Positions 36,694 through 45,709 of a stretch of DNA of 64,000 bases are shown here, piece after piece; the stretch's first letter is position 1; each line of letters opens with the position of its first letter. This stretch comes from Halodesulfovibrio sp. MK-HDV (lineage in GTDB: Bacteria; Desulfobacterota; Desulfovibrionia; Desulfovibrionales; Desulfovibrionaceae). Position numbers and translations under genes: made by a program. The notes under the pieces were generated by a model. That model was not told the DNA's origin and did not search any database. It saw only the letters and a program-made list of their open reading frames with translations. Location of the stretch: NCBI RefSeq assembly GCF_009914765.1, contig NZ_WYDS01000009.1:91688-155687 (forward strand). The letters are read 5' to 3'.

Positions 36694-37839
36694 CTACAGT
36701 ATAGCTTTGAGGATTTCAGACGGAGTAATAATCTGCCCATCCACACGGTTCAAAGTGCGGATACGGGAACGCCCGTTATTCACACGCTTCACCTCGCGGG
36801 ACATCTGTCCCATATTCATTTCCGGCACAAGGAGATGCTCACACTGCATACATAATTTTTCTACAGCCGGACGTGCAAACGGGAATAAAGTTTTCAAAGT
36901 CAGCAACCCGACTTTATGCCCGCGTTCCCGAGCCTGATCCACTGCATGGTGGGCAGAACGGGCAACGCAGCCATATGCAATAACAGCATAGTCAGCATCT
37001 TCAAGACAGTATTCGTCTACCAGTACAACATCATGGTAGTAATTATCGATTTTCCGGAACAATCGAGTCATAAACTCGTTTACCTCGTCTGGTCGTGAGG
37101 TCGGATATCCCATCTGGTCATGGGTAAGCCCTGTAACATGACATCGATACCCCTGTCCGATCGGAGCCATTGCAGGAACACCGCGAGCTGCTTCGGCATA
37201 CGGCTTGAACCATTCAGGTGGTACTGCAGGCTGCATACGTGACAGAACTTCCAGTTCATCTTCGAAAGGTATAGTAATTTTTTCTCTAGTATGAGCAGTC
37301 ACTTCATCGATCAGTAAAATTACCGGAGTACGGTATTTTTCTGCCATGTTAAACGCAACGACAGTCATCTCCAGACATTCTTGAACAGTGGACGCGGATA
37401 ACACGATAATCGGGTGATCGCCATGCGTTCCCCAGCGTGCCATTTGTACATCACCCTGTGCTGGTGATGTTGGCAAACCGGTACTTGGGCCACCGCGCAT
37501 TACGTTTACAATAACAAGCGGTGCTTCCACCATACAGGCGTACCCGATGAGTTCCTGCTTAAGGGAAAACCCCGGGCCGGAAGTAGCAGTCATCGCCTTA
37601 CGACCAGTTAACGAGGCGCCAATGGCTGCCCCCATACTGGCGATTTCATCTTCCATTTGTAAAAAAACACCATCTTCAGTACGTGGCAGGCGCTGCGCCA
37701 TAATCTCCATGATCTCTGTAGATGGTGTTATAGGGTACCCCGCATAAAACGTGCACCCGGCCAATAGTGCTCCCTGAGCAACGGCCTCGTTGCCCTGAGC
37801 AAATAACTCTTTTCTTTTCCTACGCCTTCTGTGAGCCAT
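36694..37839 (-). CDS. korA: 2-oxoacid:ferredoxin oxidoreductase alpha subunit
   Basis: 381-residue alpha subunit with AGYPITPSTEIMEIMAQ and MEDEIASMGAAIGASLTGRKAMTATSGPGFSL, the pyrimidine-binding domain of ferredoxin-dependent 2-oxoacid oxidoreductases, and RGGPSTGLPTSPAQGD. The N-terminus is unusually basic (MAHRRRRKRKELF). The C-terminal transketolase-like domain ends with RTLNRVDGQIITPSEI. The gene follows korD by two bases. Specificity is probably 2-oxoglutarate or branched-chain 2-oxoacids; the separate four-gene layout argues against the single-chain pyruvate enzyme. Confidence 0.93.
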   Translation of the reverse strand: MAHRRRRKRKELFAQGNEAVAQGALLAGCTFYAGYPITPSTEIMEIMAQRLPRTEDGVFLQMEDEIASMGAAIGASLTGRKAMTATSGPGFSLKQELIGYACMVEAPLVIVNVMRGGPSTGLPTSPAQGDVQMARWGTHGDHPIIVLSASTVQECLEMTVVAFNMAEKYRTPVILLIDEVTAHTREKITIPFEDELEVLSRMQPAVPPEWFKPYAEAARGVPAMAPIGQGYRCHVTGLTHDQMGYPTSRPDEVNEFMTRLFRKIDNYYHDVVLVDEYCLEDADYAVIAYGCVARSAHHAVDQARERGHKVGLLTLKTLFPFARPAVEKLCMQCEHLLVPEMNMGQMSREVKRVNNGRSRIRTLNRVDGQIITPSEILKAIL

Positions 37840-37841
37840 AT

Positions 37842-38231
37842 CTAGCCCTCTGCAACTGTTTTTTGAGGAGTTAAGTCTGATTCGCCCAATTCACAAGGTT
37901 CGCTTGTTTTACCAGCACCGCCAGTTTCACCCGGCTCACAGCTAGTTCTACAATGCACACCGTTTCTAGAAACGTTCGGTCTGACCGCAATCGCAAAATC
38001 CGGACAGTGAAGTTCACAAAAACCACAGTTAATACACTCTTCCGGTCGAACCACCTCGGCTTTACCTAGCGCATTAAGTTGAAGAACCTTCCCCGGACAA
38101 AATGCAACACATAAGCCGCATCCTTTACACCAATCCGGGTACACACACACAAAAGTTTGGCCTTTATTCTTCTTTGGCATTGCCGCACCGGCACCTGTAG
38201 ATTGTGGTGGCATTGCCACCGATGAAACCAA
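37842..38231 (-). CDS. korD: 2-oxoacid:ferredoxin oxidoreductase ferredoxin subunit
   Basis: Delta subunit with two [4Fe-4S] motifs, CKGCGLCVAFCPG and CINCGFCELHCPD, which carry electrons from the TPP centre to external ferredoxin. Up to 129 residues. The start is uncertain: TTG 38231, ATG 38213 and ATG 38180 are all in frame and none has an ideal ribosome site. A C-terminal extension after the second cluster contains three further Cys residues in HCRTSCEPGETGG and SEPCELGE, which most KorD proteins lack. It is the first gene of korD-korA-korB-korC. Confidence 0.9.
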   Translation of the reverse strand: MVSSVAMPPQSTGAGAAMPKKNKGQTFVCVYPDWCKGCGLCVAFCPGKVLQLNALGKAEVVRPEECINCGFCELHCPDFAIAVRPNVSRNGVHCRTSCEPGETGGAGKTSEPCELGESDLTPQKTVAEG

Positions 38232-38545
38232 GCTCTCAACTTACCCAAAGCAAGAAGAGAGGAACCTTAAAGCTAGGGGGAAAGTACCATGAACAAATTG
38301 TACAAAATACTTACCTAGGCTGTTACATGCTGCTTAAGCTCACTGCAAGACAATTTAGATAATTTTGTCAGCAATAATATACTTTTATACAAACAATACT
38401 GTTTTGACGGTGTTTGACTTTTCAATCACCCACTTTTGCTCCCTATGGAAACATCAAGTGGTAAAGTGTAACAAACAATTAAATACGTCTGACACATGTC
38501 TTCCTTACTACTTGTTTCACACCAATTATTCGCTATCTTTTCAAA

Positions 38546-38577
38546 CAAAAAAAGCTGAGGATGAGCATCCTCAGCTT
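38546..38577 (-). terminator. terminator of the response-regulator gene
   Basis: AAGCTGAGGATG / CATCCTCAGCTT stem with seven to eight T on the minus strand, about 70 bases past the stop. The remaining ~310 bases up to korD (38232-38545) contain A/T-rich promoter-like sequence but no gene that I can see. Confidence 0.9.
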
Positions 38578-38645
38578 ACAAGCATTATTGTAACATTATA
38601 TATACAGGCTTCAGTTTAAAAATAATCAGTCTGTTCTTTGTAACT

Positions 38646-39359
38646 TTATTCGTCCGTTTTTTCTTCTAATGGCATGCTATAAAAATATCCAACGCCGCGC
38701 ACAGTTACAATACGCTCTGTTCTATCGCGTACGTCTCCAAGCTTTTTGCGTAGCTTGCTAATATGCACATCAATACTGCGATCATAAGGCGCAAGTTCTT
38801 TGCCCAACGCTTTTAACGAAATTAATTCACGAGGAACAGTCTGCCCCGCGGCATCAATCAACATTTCTAGAATAACATATTCCACATGCGTAAGCCCAAG
38901 ACTCGCTCCGTTACGACGCACAAGCCTTGCACTGGTATCAAACTCAACACCATCAAACATGTAGGTACGACTACGTACAACTGAACCGACGTAATTTGTA
39001 CGGCTTCTTCGCAGAATACTTCGGACACGGGCAATTAATTCCCGTTCTACTATCGGCTTCAATAAATAGTCATCCGCTCCCATCTCCAACGCAACAATCT
39101 TATCGACGTTATCTGATCGGGATGACAAGGCAACTATGGGGATTTGAGATTGACTCCGCATTGAAGCCAAAAAATCAAACCCATTCATATCCGGCAAATT
39201 CATCTCCATTATCAGCAGATCGTACGCGCCAGTAAGCTCCAACGCAGCAACTTCTACCGCGCTGTCACATACAGTACACGAGAAACGTTCTTCTCTTAGT
39301 GCCGCTGCATAGGCACCGCACGTTTCCTTATCTGAATCAACTAACAACAGAGAATACAT
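38646..39359 (-). CDS. OmpR/PhoB-type response regulator with Glu at the phosphoacceptor site
   Basis: 237 residues from ATG 39359 (AGGAC upstream). The receiver domain (about 1-115) retains the acidic pair (LVDSD), the Ser/Thr switch (VALSS) and the Lys (YLLKPI), but the phosphoacceptor position reads YDLLIMEMNLPDMNG: residue 52 is Glu where the family has Asp. Glu often mimics the phosphorylated state. The winged-helix DNA-binding domain (about 135-228) is normal: HVEYVILEMLI, DRSIDVHISKLRKKLGD, TVRGVGYFY. No histidine kinase gene is adjacent. It is divergent from an ECF-like sigma factor gene. Confidence 0.9.
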   Translation of the reverse strand: MYSLLLVDSDKETCGAYAAALREERFSCTVCDSAVEVAALELTGAYDLLIMEMNLPDMNGFDFLASMRSQSQIPIVALSSRSDNVDKIVALEMGADDYLLKPIVERELIARVRSILRRSRTNYVGSVVRSRTYMFDGVEFDTSARLVRRNGASLGLTHVEYVILEMLIDAAGQTVPRELISLKALGKELAPYDRSIDVHISKLRKKLGDVRDRTERIVTVRGVGYFYSMPLEEKTDE

Positions 39360-39372
39360 ATAATGTCCTAGT

Positions 39373-39393
39373 GGGCATTTTTTTCCGATGCCC
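39373..39393 (-). promoter_or_regulatory. leader hairpin next to the response-regulator ribosome site
   Basis: GGGCAT and ATGCCC enclose an A-rich loop and end three bases before the AGGAC site of the gene. It may modulate translation. A separate inverted repeat CAGCTA...TAGCTG lies upstream at 39447-39466. Confidence 0.35.
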
Positions 39394-39645
39394 GTCTTCT
39401 TTACATAGATAATACAAAATTGGTGCCAATCAGCCAGCACTTGAGACAGCTATATATAGATAGCTGAAAAGTGCCGCCAATAGCCGTGTGTGCGTTCTAA
39501 AGAAATATTAATAAAGTGGAAAGCGAAAGGTTACACCTTATTGGCATGGTCCGTGCTTTAGTAATAGCAAATAGAAATTTTACCTCACTGTGTGGCAATT
39601 TTTTCCGTCCGTCTTCTTTAGGAAAGAACACACTTGGAGGATTAT

Positions 39646-40245
39646 ATGGAATCTACTATTATTACAGAACGCACTATTACTTCTGCTCAGTGCCCAGCAC
39701 CTACAAAAGCAAATTCTGAAGATGAGTACCTTGTTGCACTATGCATTGAAGGTAACCAGAGCGCATGGAATCGTTTCGTTTCTGAATTTGGTGCAATCAT
39801 CCGCCATGCCGTAACATGGACTCTTACACACCACGGTGTTGCAACGGATGCTTCAGATGATGTTGTTCAGGATATATTTTTCCGTCTTATCAAATCAGAA
39901 TACAAGCTACTTGAAAACTGGGACAGCTCGCGCGGAACATTAAAGACATGGCTCGCGGTTGTATCCAGAAGTGCAGCTATCGATTTCATCCGCACTGACC
40001 GAACCTATTTATATGATACTCTCGATGAACACGAGAACATTAAAGCAGACATGAGCGACCTTATGGATATGCCAGAACTGCCGCTCAACATTCTTTCAAC
40101 CCGACAGAAAAGCGTACTTCAGTGCTTATACGGCGAAGAACTCACCGCAGTAGAAGCAGCCAAGCAACTCGACATTCATCCACAGACTGTTCGAAGCATT
40201 CACCACACAGCCTTGCAAAAGCTCCGCTCAGCGATGTTCCATTAA
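39646..40245 (+). CDS. ECF-like sigma-70 family sigma factor
   Basis: 199 residues from ATG 39646, with GGAGG five bases upstream. Region 2 (about 25-95) includes NRFVSEFGAIIRHAVTWTL and DDVVQDIFFRLI, the core-RNA-polymerase-binding and -10-recognition helices; region 4 (about 140-195) ends with a clear helix-turn-helix (LTAVEAAKQLDIHPQTVRSIHHTALQKLR). No anti-sigma gene follows; a terminator closes the unit. It lies between the response regulator and flagellin, but flagellin itself has a sigma-28 promoter, so this factor probably serves other targets. Confidence 0.88.
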   Translation: MESTIITERTITSAQCPAPTKANSEDEYLVALCIEGNQSAWNRFVSEFGAIIRHAVTWTLTHHGVATDASDDVVQDIFFRLIKSEYKLLENWDSSRGTLKTWLAVVSRSAAIDFIRTDRTYLYDTLDEHENIKADMSDLMDMPELPLNILSTRQKSVLQCLYGEELTAVEAAKQLDIHPQTVRSIHHTALQKLRSAMFH

Positions 40246-40284
40246 GAACTTTAACCTCTCCTTACTACATAATTAAGCTTTACT

Positions 40285-40315
40285 AGCTCCCATTTAGAAA
40301 AATGGGAGCTTTTTT
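40285..40315 (+). terminator. terminator of the sigma factor gene
   Basis: AGCTCCCATTT / AAATGGGAGCT stem followed by six T. Confidence 0.92.
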
Positions 40316-40411
40316 ACGTTTAAACACACAATCTTAACATGTTGATTATTAAGAGTTTATTTTAAAAACTTAAAAAAAGCATAAGAAAAGCAAAAAAATC
40401 TATTTATTTTG

Positions 40412-40438
40412 TAAACCTTTTTCCACTGGAGACGATTA
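40412..40438 (+). promoter_or_regulatory. sigma-28 (FliA) promoter of flagellin
   Basis: TAAA (40412-40415), exactly 15 bases, then GACGATTA (40431-40438), matching the flagellar consensus TAAA-N15-GCCGATAA at 10 of 12 positions. It lies 75 bases before the flagellin start. Confidence 0.8.
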
Positions 40439-40512
40439 GATATGTAACACGGCACTCATGGATGAGCGCCAACTACAAATCATTATTCAATATCTTCACG
40501 GAGGAAGTTATT

Positions 40513-41898
40513 ATGGCATTAGCAATCAACAACAACCTGATGGCGAACAACGTTACCCGTAACCTGCAGGGTCACTACGGCAAACTCGGTCAGTCTACTC
40601 AGCGTTTATCTTCCGGACTTCGTGTTAGCTCTGCAGCAGACGATGCAGCTGGCCTCGCAATTCGTGAACTTATGCGCGCAGACATCGCAGCTCTTGCTCA
40701 GGGTTCTCGTAACGCAAACGACGGCATCTCAATGATCCAGACTGCGGACGGCGCACTTGGTGTTATTGACTCCAAACTCATCCGCATGAAAGAGCTTGCA
40801 GAACAGGCATCAACTGATACTTACACTACTGATCAGCGCAAATTGATCAACCAAGAATATCAGGCCATGGCTAAAGAAATCAACCGTATCGCTCAGGATA
40901 CTGATTTCAACGAAAAAATACTTCTCGATGGTACTGGAATTGCTGTTGCATCTGCTACTGGCACAGCTGCCGGTCTCACTAACGGCAGTAAAACAGTTAC
41001 TGATTACACAACTGAAATTACTGCTGCCGCAGCCGCTGACACCATAACCGTTACAAATAATGATCGTTTTGGTTTTACAACAACAGACACTTATCTCTCT
41101 GATGCTGCAGGCCAAAAACTTGAGTACACTCAGATTGATGCTGGAACAGTTAAAGTAAGCAACGATACCTTTGGCGGTGCTAAAACTTCTGCTATTACTA
41201 ACAGCACTACTGTTAGAGATCTTTATCTGAAAGGTATCGCCAACGACAACCTTACCATCGAAGTTGGTGATGGTACAACTTGGACAGCGGCAAGTACTGC
41301 TGGTGCTACTACTGCTGGTGCTGCTGGTCAGAGCATGCGTATTACTTATAATGACGGTGATAAAAAACGAGTTGACATCATCTCAAATAGTGACGCCGCC
41401 GGTGTAGTTACATTCACAAAAGCTACTGGCGCATTGAGCACTGCTTCTGCTACTACTGCTGGTGCCTATTCAGCAAGCAGCACAGAATCTACAAGTGTCA
41501 ATATTCATTTTGGCTCTAGCAGTGCAGCAACTGACAGCTATGACGTAAACATTGGTCGTTCTGATGCTGACTACCTTGGAATTGGTCAGTCTGCTGGTGA
41601 CCATGTATTGACTACTGACAGTGCTAAAGTAGCACTTGAAAACATCAAAAACGCTATTGAAACAAAAGATGCGACTCGTGCTGAACTGGGTGCTACCCAG
41701 AACCGTCTTTCTGCTACTGTTGAAAACATCTCAATTCAGAAAGAAAACCTTCAGGCTGCTGAGTCCCGTATCTCTGACGTAGACGTAGCAACTGAAATGA
41801 CTGAATTCAACAAACAGCAGATCCTTGCTAACGCAGCAATTTCCATGCTTTCTCAGGCAAACAACCTGCCTAAGATGGCTCAGAAACTCCTCGGCTAG
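40513..41898 (+). CDS. fliC: flagellin
   Basis: 461 residues from ATG 40513 (GGAGGAA upstream). The conserved N-terminal D0/D1 helices (ALAINNNLMANNVTRNL, then STQRLSSGLRVSSAADDAAGLAIRE and NDGISMIQTADGALG) and C-terminal D1/D0 (ATVENISIQKENLQAAESRISDVD, ending QANNLPKMAQKLLG) form the filament core. The middle (about 155-370) is a variable Thr/Ala-rich surface region that shows no cysteine. It is secreted through the flagellar export apparatus without a cleaved signal. It is monocistronic with its own sigma-28 promoter and terminator, as is usual for the major filament protein. Confidence 0.97.
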   Translation: MALAINNNLMANNVTRNLQGHYGKLGQSTQRLSSGLRVSSAADDAAGLAIRELMRADIAALAQGSRNANDGISMIQTADGALGVIDSKLIRMKELAEQASTDTYTTDQRKLINQEYQAMAKEINRIAQDTDFNEKILLDGTGIAVASATGTAAGLTNGSKTVTDYTTEITAAAAADTITVTNNDRFGFTTTDTYLSDAAGQKLEYTQIDAGTVKVSNDTFGGAKTSAITNSTTVRDLYLKGIANDNLTIEVGDGTTWTAASTAGATTAGAAGQSMRITYNDGDKKRVDIISNSDAAGVVTFTKATGALSTASATTAGAYSASSTESTSVNIHFGSSSAATDSYDVNIGRSDADYLGIGQSAGDHVLTTDSAKVALENIKNAIETKDATRAELGATQNRLSATVENISIQKENLQAAESRISDVDVATEMTEFNKQQILANAAISMLSQANNLPKMAQKLLG

Positions 41899-41926
41899 TA
41901 AGACCATCAGCACTTATTCGAATGTT

Positions 41927-41962
41927 ACCCCTGCCTCATATGAGGCAGGGGTTTTCTTTTTT
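41927..41962 (+). terminator. terminator of flagellin
   Basis: ACCCCTGCCTCAT / ATGAGGCAGGGGT perfect stem followed by a T-rich tail. Confidence 0.93.
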
Positions 41963-42318
41963 CGATAACCAACAGCTAAAACTCCTAATTATATTCAACC
42001 ACGACTCCTCCTCTGTACTTCCACATGCCACAGAATGAAGGTCGTTCCCAATCTTAACCATCCTTCTCCTCAGTCAATTCCTTCTTCAAGCACGTTAACA
42101 AATATAATACGTGTGCTTTATCCACCTACTACAAGGCATAACGGTTTTAGCATTTTTACTTATTTCATTGCCCCTTTCTCTCAAACCCTTTTCCTCTTAC
42201 ACGAAAAGCTTATCTTCTTATCAACTATTACAAGGTAGCATTCACTTTCTCCTACTCTCTTCACAAAAATTAGCGCCTCAATAAATGCAAGCACCTCCCC
42301 CTGCCCTCTGTCATAAAA
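41963..42318. other. pyrimidine-rich intergenic stretch between flagellin and fliD
   Basis: About 355 bases, strongly C/T-rich on the plus strand, with no credible gene. It includes an imperfect inverted repeat AAGCACGT...ACGTGTGCTT around 42090-42120. I see no promoter that I would defend. Confidence 0.4.
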
Positions 42319-42355
42319 CAAAAAAAAGGGTGGTGCCCTTTGGACACCACCCTTT
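42319..42355 (-). terminator. terminator of the flgD-flgE-flgK-flgL-fliD unit
   Basis: AAAGGGTGGTG / CACCACCCTTT stem with eight or more T on the minus strand, 16 bases after the fliD stop. Confidence 0.92.
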
Positions 42356-42370
42356 CTACATGAAATATAA

Positions 42371-44155
42371 TTAGTCGTTATCTGCTAACTGACTTTTTAG
42401 CTGAAAATCGAGCATCGACTGAATGCCTTTATATTGCGATAATGTTTTTTCTGTTTTTGCATACTTCGCAATCAATCGTTTTTCCAAGGCATCGACTCGA
42501 GCCAACTCATCTTCTAATCTTTTATTAAGCCCAGAATACGGGTTCTTTAGTTGATCCGTATACTTCTCAATCAATACATTAAAAGTGCCTTTTTCTAGCT
42601 CGGTAATAGCATCCAAGGCTTTAATCGTTGCCTGAACTTTACCTTCTTTAATGGCTATTTTTGCAGAATGTACTCCTGCTGTAGTGTCAACAACCTTAAA
42701 GGCCAAGCCCTTTCCTTCACCTTTACCATCATCTTTAATAGTGGCAATTCCTGTCGCAGGGGTATAGCCAACCGATCGATCAACTCCGTTGATCTTCATA
42801 GTAATTGCAGCTTCGCCCCCAGTAGTTGGAAGAGCTCCACCATCGTATTCAATTTCGTATACACCTGCTTTTGTTAATTCGAGATCATACATACTACTCT
42901 TAAATTCTAACACGGAGTCATCAGAACTAACGGCTTGACCATTCGCAGCAAAGACACTGGCAACTGCTTCTGGATTTTCTTTCAACAAGTCCATAAAGGT
43001 TTGCTTGCCGTCTTTAATAATAACGGCATCTTTATCAAATTCAAGCTTACCCATATCCTTGTCACCAGTTTCAGCAATGGTTTTAACTCCAAGAGCCGAA
43101 AGGGCTAGGTAAGGATCGTTAGCAACTCCTTCTCCCTGAAGAAATCCATCTCCCTGTGTCGCAAGAATATTCTTTAAGGTGTTCTCAACAGACTTAATCT
43201 GTGAACTACCTTTGAGGCTATAATTTACACCTTTTTTATCTAGCTCTTCATTCTCGTAGTCCTTAACAAGATCAAAACCAGTACGAAGTTCATTTGTTAA
43301 CTGAACAAATTTTTCTACATTAGCTACAATGGCATCATAATCAGTGTCAATTTTGAGAGTTACTTTTGCCCCAGTCTCTGCTGCGTTCAAATTATATGTA
43401 ACACCCTCTGTTACATCACTAATTGAGTTGGTGTCGCGCTCAAGTTCGATTCCGTCAATATTAAATTTAGCATTTTTTGATGCCACAGCAATCGTGGCAA
43501 AAGAAGGATCAAGAGGGTCAAGCAGAGTACCATCAGCCTTGCCTTGGAGCACTGATTCTAACTCTGTTGACAATTCTATGTCGTGCTCTTTCCCTAACTC
43601 CATACCCCGAAGTTGAATTTTGAATTTATCGTCGCGTCCGAGCTCAACTACAGAACCTTTCAAGTTATTATCTGAAGCGGTAGAAATAGCTGATGCCAAA
43701 GCTTTTGCAGTCATTCCAGACTTAACAGTCACTGAATAATCTTTGCCATCATATTTAAATGTCATAGCTTTTTCAGGCCCAGTATAGACTACTTCATCAA
43801 GGTCACTTGATGTTGCGGTTGCCACTTCAGCCAATTGCGTTACTTCCAGAGAGTGCACACCTTCCAGAGCACCTGCCTTAACAGTCGCAGTAGCAATATC
43901 ACTTTTTGAAGAACTAGCTTTCTTTACAAGAAACTCATCAAGACTATCCATTGATTCAAGTTGCTTCTTGTATGTCAAAAGAGTGCGATTGAGCCCCTCA
44001 ATCTGCTCTTTTTTGAAATTTACTTCAGCCTGTTCTTTAGACAGTTGATTATAACGAAACTTTTCCATCTTAACTGTCGCATCAATAATGGAGTTAAAAT
44101 CAGTTTTCGTTGACCAGCCCGCATAGACTGTTTTGGATGACCAGTAATCAGACAT
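42371..44155 (-). CDS. fliD: flagellar filament cap protein FliD (HAP2)
   Basis: 594 residues. The N-terminal FliD domain (STKTDFNSIIDATVKMEKFRYNQL) and C-terminal coiled-coil region (LEDELARVDALEKRLIAKYAKTEKTLSQYKGIQSMLDFQLKSQ) bracket a variable central part with beta-rich repeats. The protein caps the growing filament and folds incoming flagellin. It starts nine bases after flgL with a GGAG site, so it is part of the hook/filament-junction operon. Confidence 0.93.
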   Translation of the reverse strand: MSDYWSSKTVYAGWSTKTDFNSIIDATVKMEKFRYNQLSKEQAEVNFKKEQIEGLNRTLLTYKKQLESMDSLDEFLVKKASSSKSDIATATVKAGALEGVHSLEVTQLAEVATATSSDLDEVVYTGPEKAMTFKYDGKDYSVTVKSGMTAKALASAISTASDNNLKGSVVELGRDDKFKIQLRGMELGKEHDIELSTELESVLQGKADGTLLDPLDPSFATIAVASKNAKFNIDGIELERDTNSISDVTEGVTYNLNAAETGAKVTLKIDTDYDAIVANVEKFVQLTNELRTGFDLVKDYENEELDKKGVNYSLKGSSQIKSVENTLKNILATQGDGFLQGEGVANDPYLALSALGVKTIAETGDKDMGKLEFDKDAVIIKDGKQTFMDLLKENPEAVASVFAANGQAVSSDDSVLEFKSSMYDLELTKAGVYEIEYDGGALPTTGGEAAITMKINGVDRSVGYTPATGIATIKDDGKGEGKGLAFKVVDTTAGVHSAKIAIKEGKVQATIKALDAITELEKGTFNVLIEKYTDQLKNPYSGLNKRLEDELARVDALEKRLIAKYAKTEKTLSQYKGIQSMLDFQLKSQLADND

Positions 44156-44164
44156 AACTCACTC

Positions 44165-45694
44165 CTACCTCAAAAAGTCGAGCAAACTTAAATTCATTAC
44201 TTTTGCACTTGTAGAGAGGACAGATTTATAAATATATTTTGCGCGATCAGATTCATTTGTTACTGCTGTAACATCAATGTTCTGAATTGAAGAAATCCGT
44301 GATTCAGTGGACATCTTGCTTTTGCTGTGTGCATCTAACGCAAAATTCAAGCGATTCTGTCGTCCGCCAAGCACGCCTGTTTCAGTGGTGATATGTTCAT
44401 TAGCTAACTTTAGGTCGCCTAAACATTTCTTCACACCATCCTGATCGTCCATTTCTAAAGAAGCTATAAGATTTCCTACAACTTCAAAGATATTTCTTTC
44501 TGGATCGAGCCCATCAACAGGTTCAGTAGCACCTGTTGCTTTATCTGAATAAATACCGCCAAAGAAATTTGAGCCGACACTGTTAACCTGAACACTGTTG
44601 CCTTCACTAATTTCTACACGAATCGCAGAGTCAATCGGGTTAACAAGAAACTGTTCACCTTTCAGCAAAGCACCTGTACCACCAATATCAACCTGTCCTC
44701 CGGGGACATTCAAGAACTGGTCTGATGACGCGGTTGCTCTAACCCAAGACGCGCCATTATCAAGACTATAAGAATATTCAAGTGCACCTATCGGCGGAGC
44801 AGGTAGTACCGGAGCAGGCGTTGTTCCAGGAATACTTACAGAAGGATCATTTTCGATCCGAATAGCTATTGGACTTTTAAATACGCCTTTAGCTACAGGG
44901 GTAAGGCCAGGGTTAGCACCGTAGTATGCTGACTTTGCTTCACCATCAATGGAACCAGTGTAAATTGCAGCAGGTCTGATCACCATTGAGGTGTCCTGTT
45001 TTATCTCTTCACCTGCTGTGAAGTTTACTTCAACTCCACCAAGCTGCACTGAAAGAGTGCCTGCACCCGCTGGAATAGTAGTATCTTTCCAAGTTGCTCC
45101 CCCATCTTCTGAGAACTTAAATGGAATAGCTGCGGCACCAACGTTCTGCGTTGCTGTTGGTACTGGAAATTTAATCGCGACACTTTTTTTAGCGTCACCC
45201 TTAATACTATGTACAAGCGTTTGATTAGCATTTTTAACAGTTGCACCTAACCCGACTTCATACGCTGGTTTATTAATCGCAGCACCAGCAAATAATGAGT
45301 TACCTGCGTAGTCACCATTGGTAAGACCAATAAGCTGAACCTGAAGTTCGCGAAGTTCAGTTGCAATCAAATCGCGCTGTTGATCAGTGACAGTACCCGT
45401 AGAACCCTGGTTTGCCAGTTCCTGCATACGGATAATTGTTTTACTGATTGTGCCAAGCTGTTCGTTAGCAGTATCAAGCCACCCTTTGGCAGACTGAATA
45501 TTTTCATCATACTGAGCTAATGAGTTGATGTGTGACTGCAGATCAAGAACCATTGCCGCCCCGCTAGGGTCATCTGAAGGACGGTTAATACGCTTTTGAC
45601 TGGCAGCCTGTTCACCAATACGAAGGATTTCGCTCATTGAGCTTGTCATACCATTAAGGGACTGGGTGTATATCATACTATTGGAAATACGCAT
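44165..45694 (-). CDS. flgL: hook-filament junction protein FlgL (HAP3)
   Basis: 509 residues. The N-terminus MRISNSMIYTQSLNGM and RINRPSDDPSGAAMVLDLQ are standard FlgL, and the C-terminal flagellin-like helices include GGRQNRLNFALDAHSKSKMSTESRIS and IYKSVLSTSAKVMNLSLLDFL. It is much longer than E. coli FlgL (317) owing to a central insertion (about 155-400) with two repeated beta modules that read YSLDNGASWVRAT and FSEDGGATWKDT; a similar DGGKTW unit occurs in FlgK. It joins the hook to the filament with FlgK. Confidence 0.93.
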   Translation of the reverse strand: MRISNSMIYTQSLNGMTSSMSEILRIGEQAASQKRINRPSDDPSGAAMVLDLQSHINSLAQYDENIQSAKGWLDTANEQLGTISKTIIRMQELANQGSTGTVTDQQRDLIATELRELQVQLIGLTNGDYAGNSLFAGAAINKPAYEVGLGATVKNANQTLVHSIKGDAKKSVAIKFPVPTATQNVGAAAIPFKFSEDGGATWKDTTIPAGAGTLSVQLGGVEVNFTAGEEIKQDTSMVIRPAAIYTGSIDGEAKSAYYGANPGLTPVAKGVFKSPIAIRIENDPSVSIPGTTPAPVLPAPPIGALEYSYSLDNGASWVRATASSDQFLNVPGGQVDIGGTGALLKGEQFLVNPIDSAIRVEISEGNSVQVNSVGSNFFGGIYSDKATGATEPVDGLDPERNIFEVVGNLIASLEMDDQDGVKKCLGDLKLANEHITTETGVLGGRQNRLNFALDAHSKSKMSTESRISSIQNIDVTAVTNESDRAKYIYKSVLSTSAKVMNLSLLDFLR

Positions 45695-45709
45695 TATAAC
45701 TCTCCTACA

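Noticed and set aside
42035..42238. 67-codon frame in the pyrimidine-rich stretch after flagellin
   Set aside because: No ribosome site, low-complexity composition and no match to known small proteins by eye.
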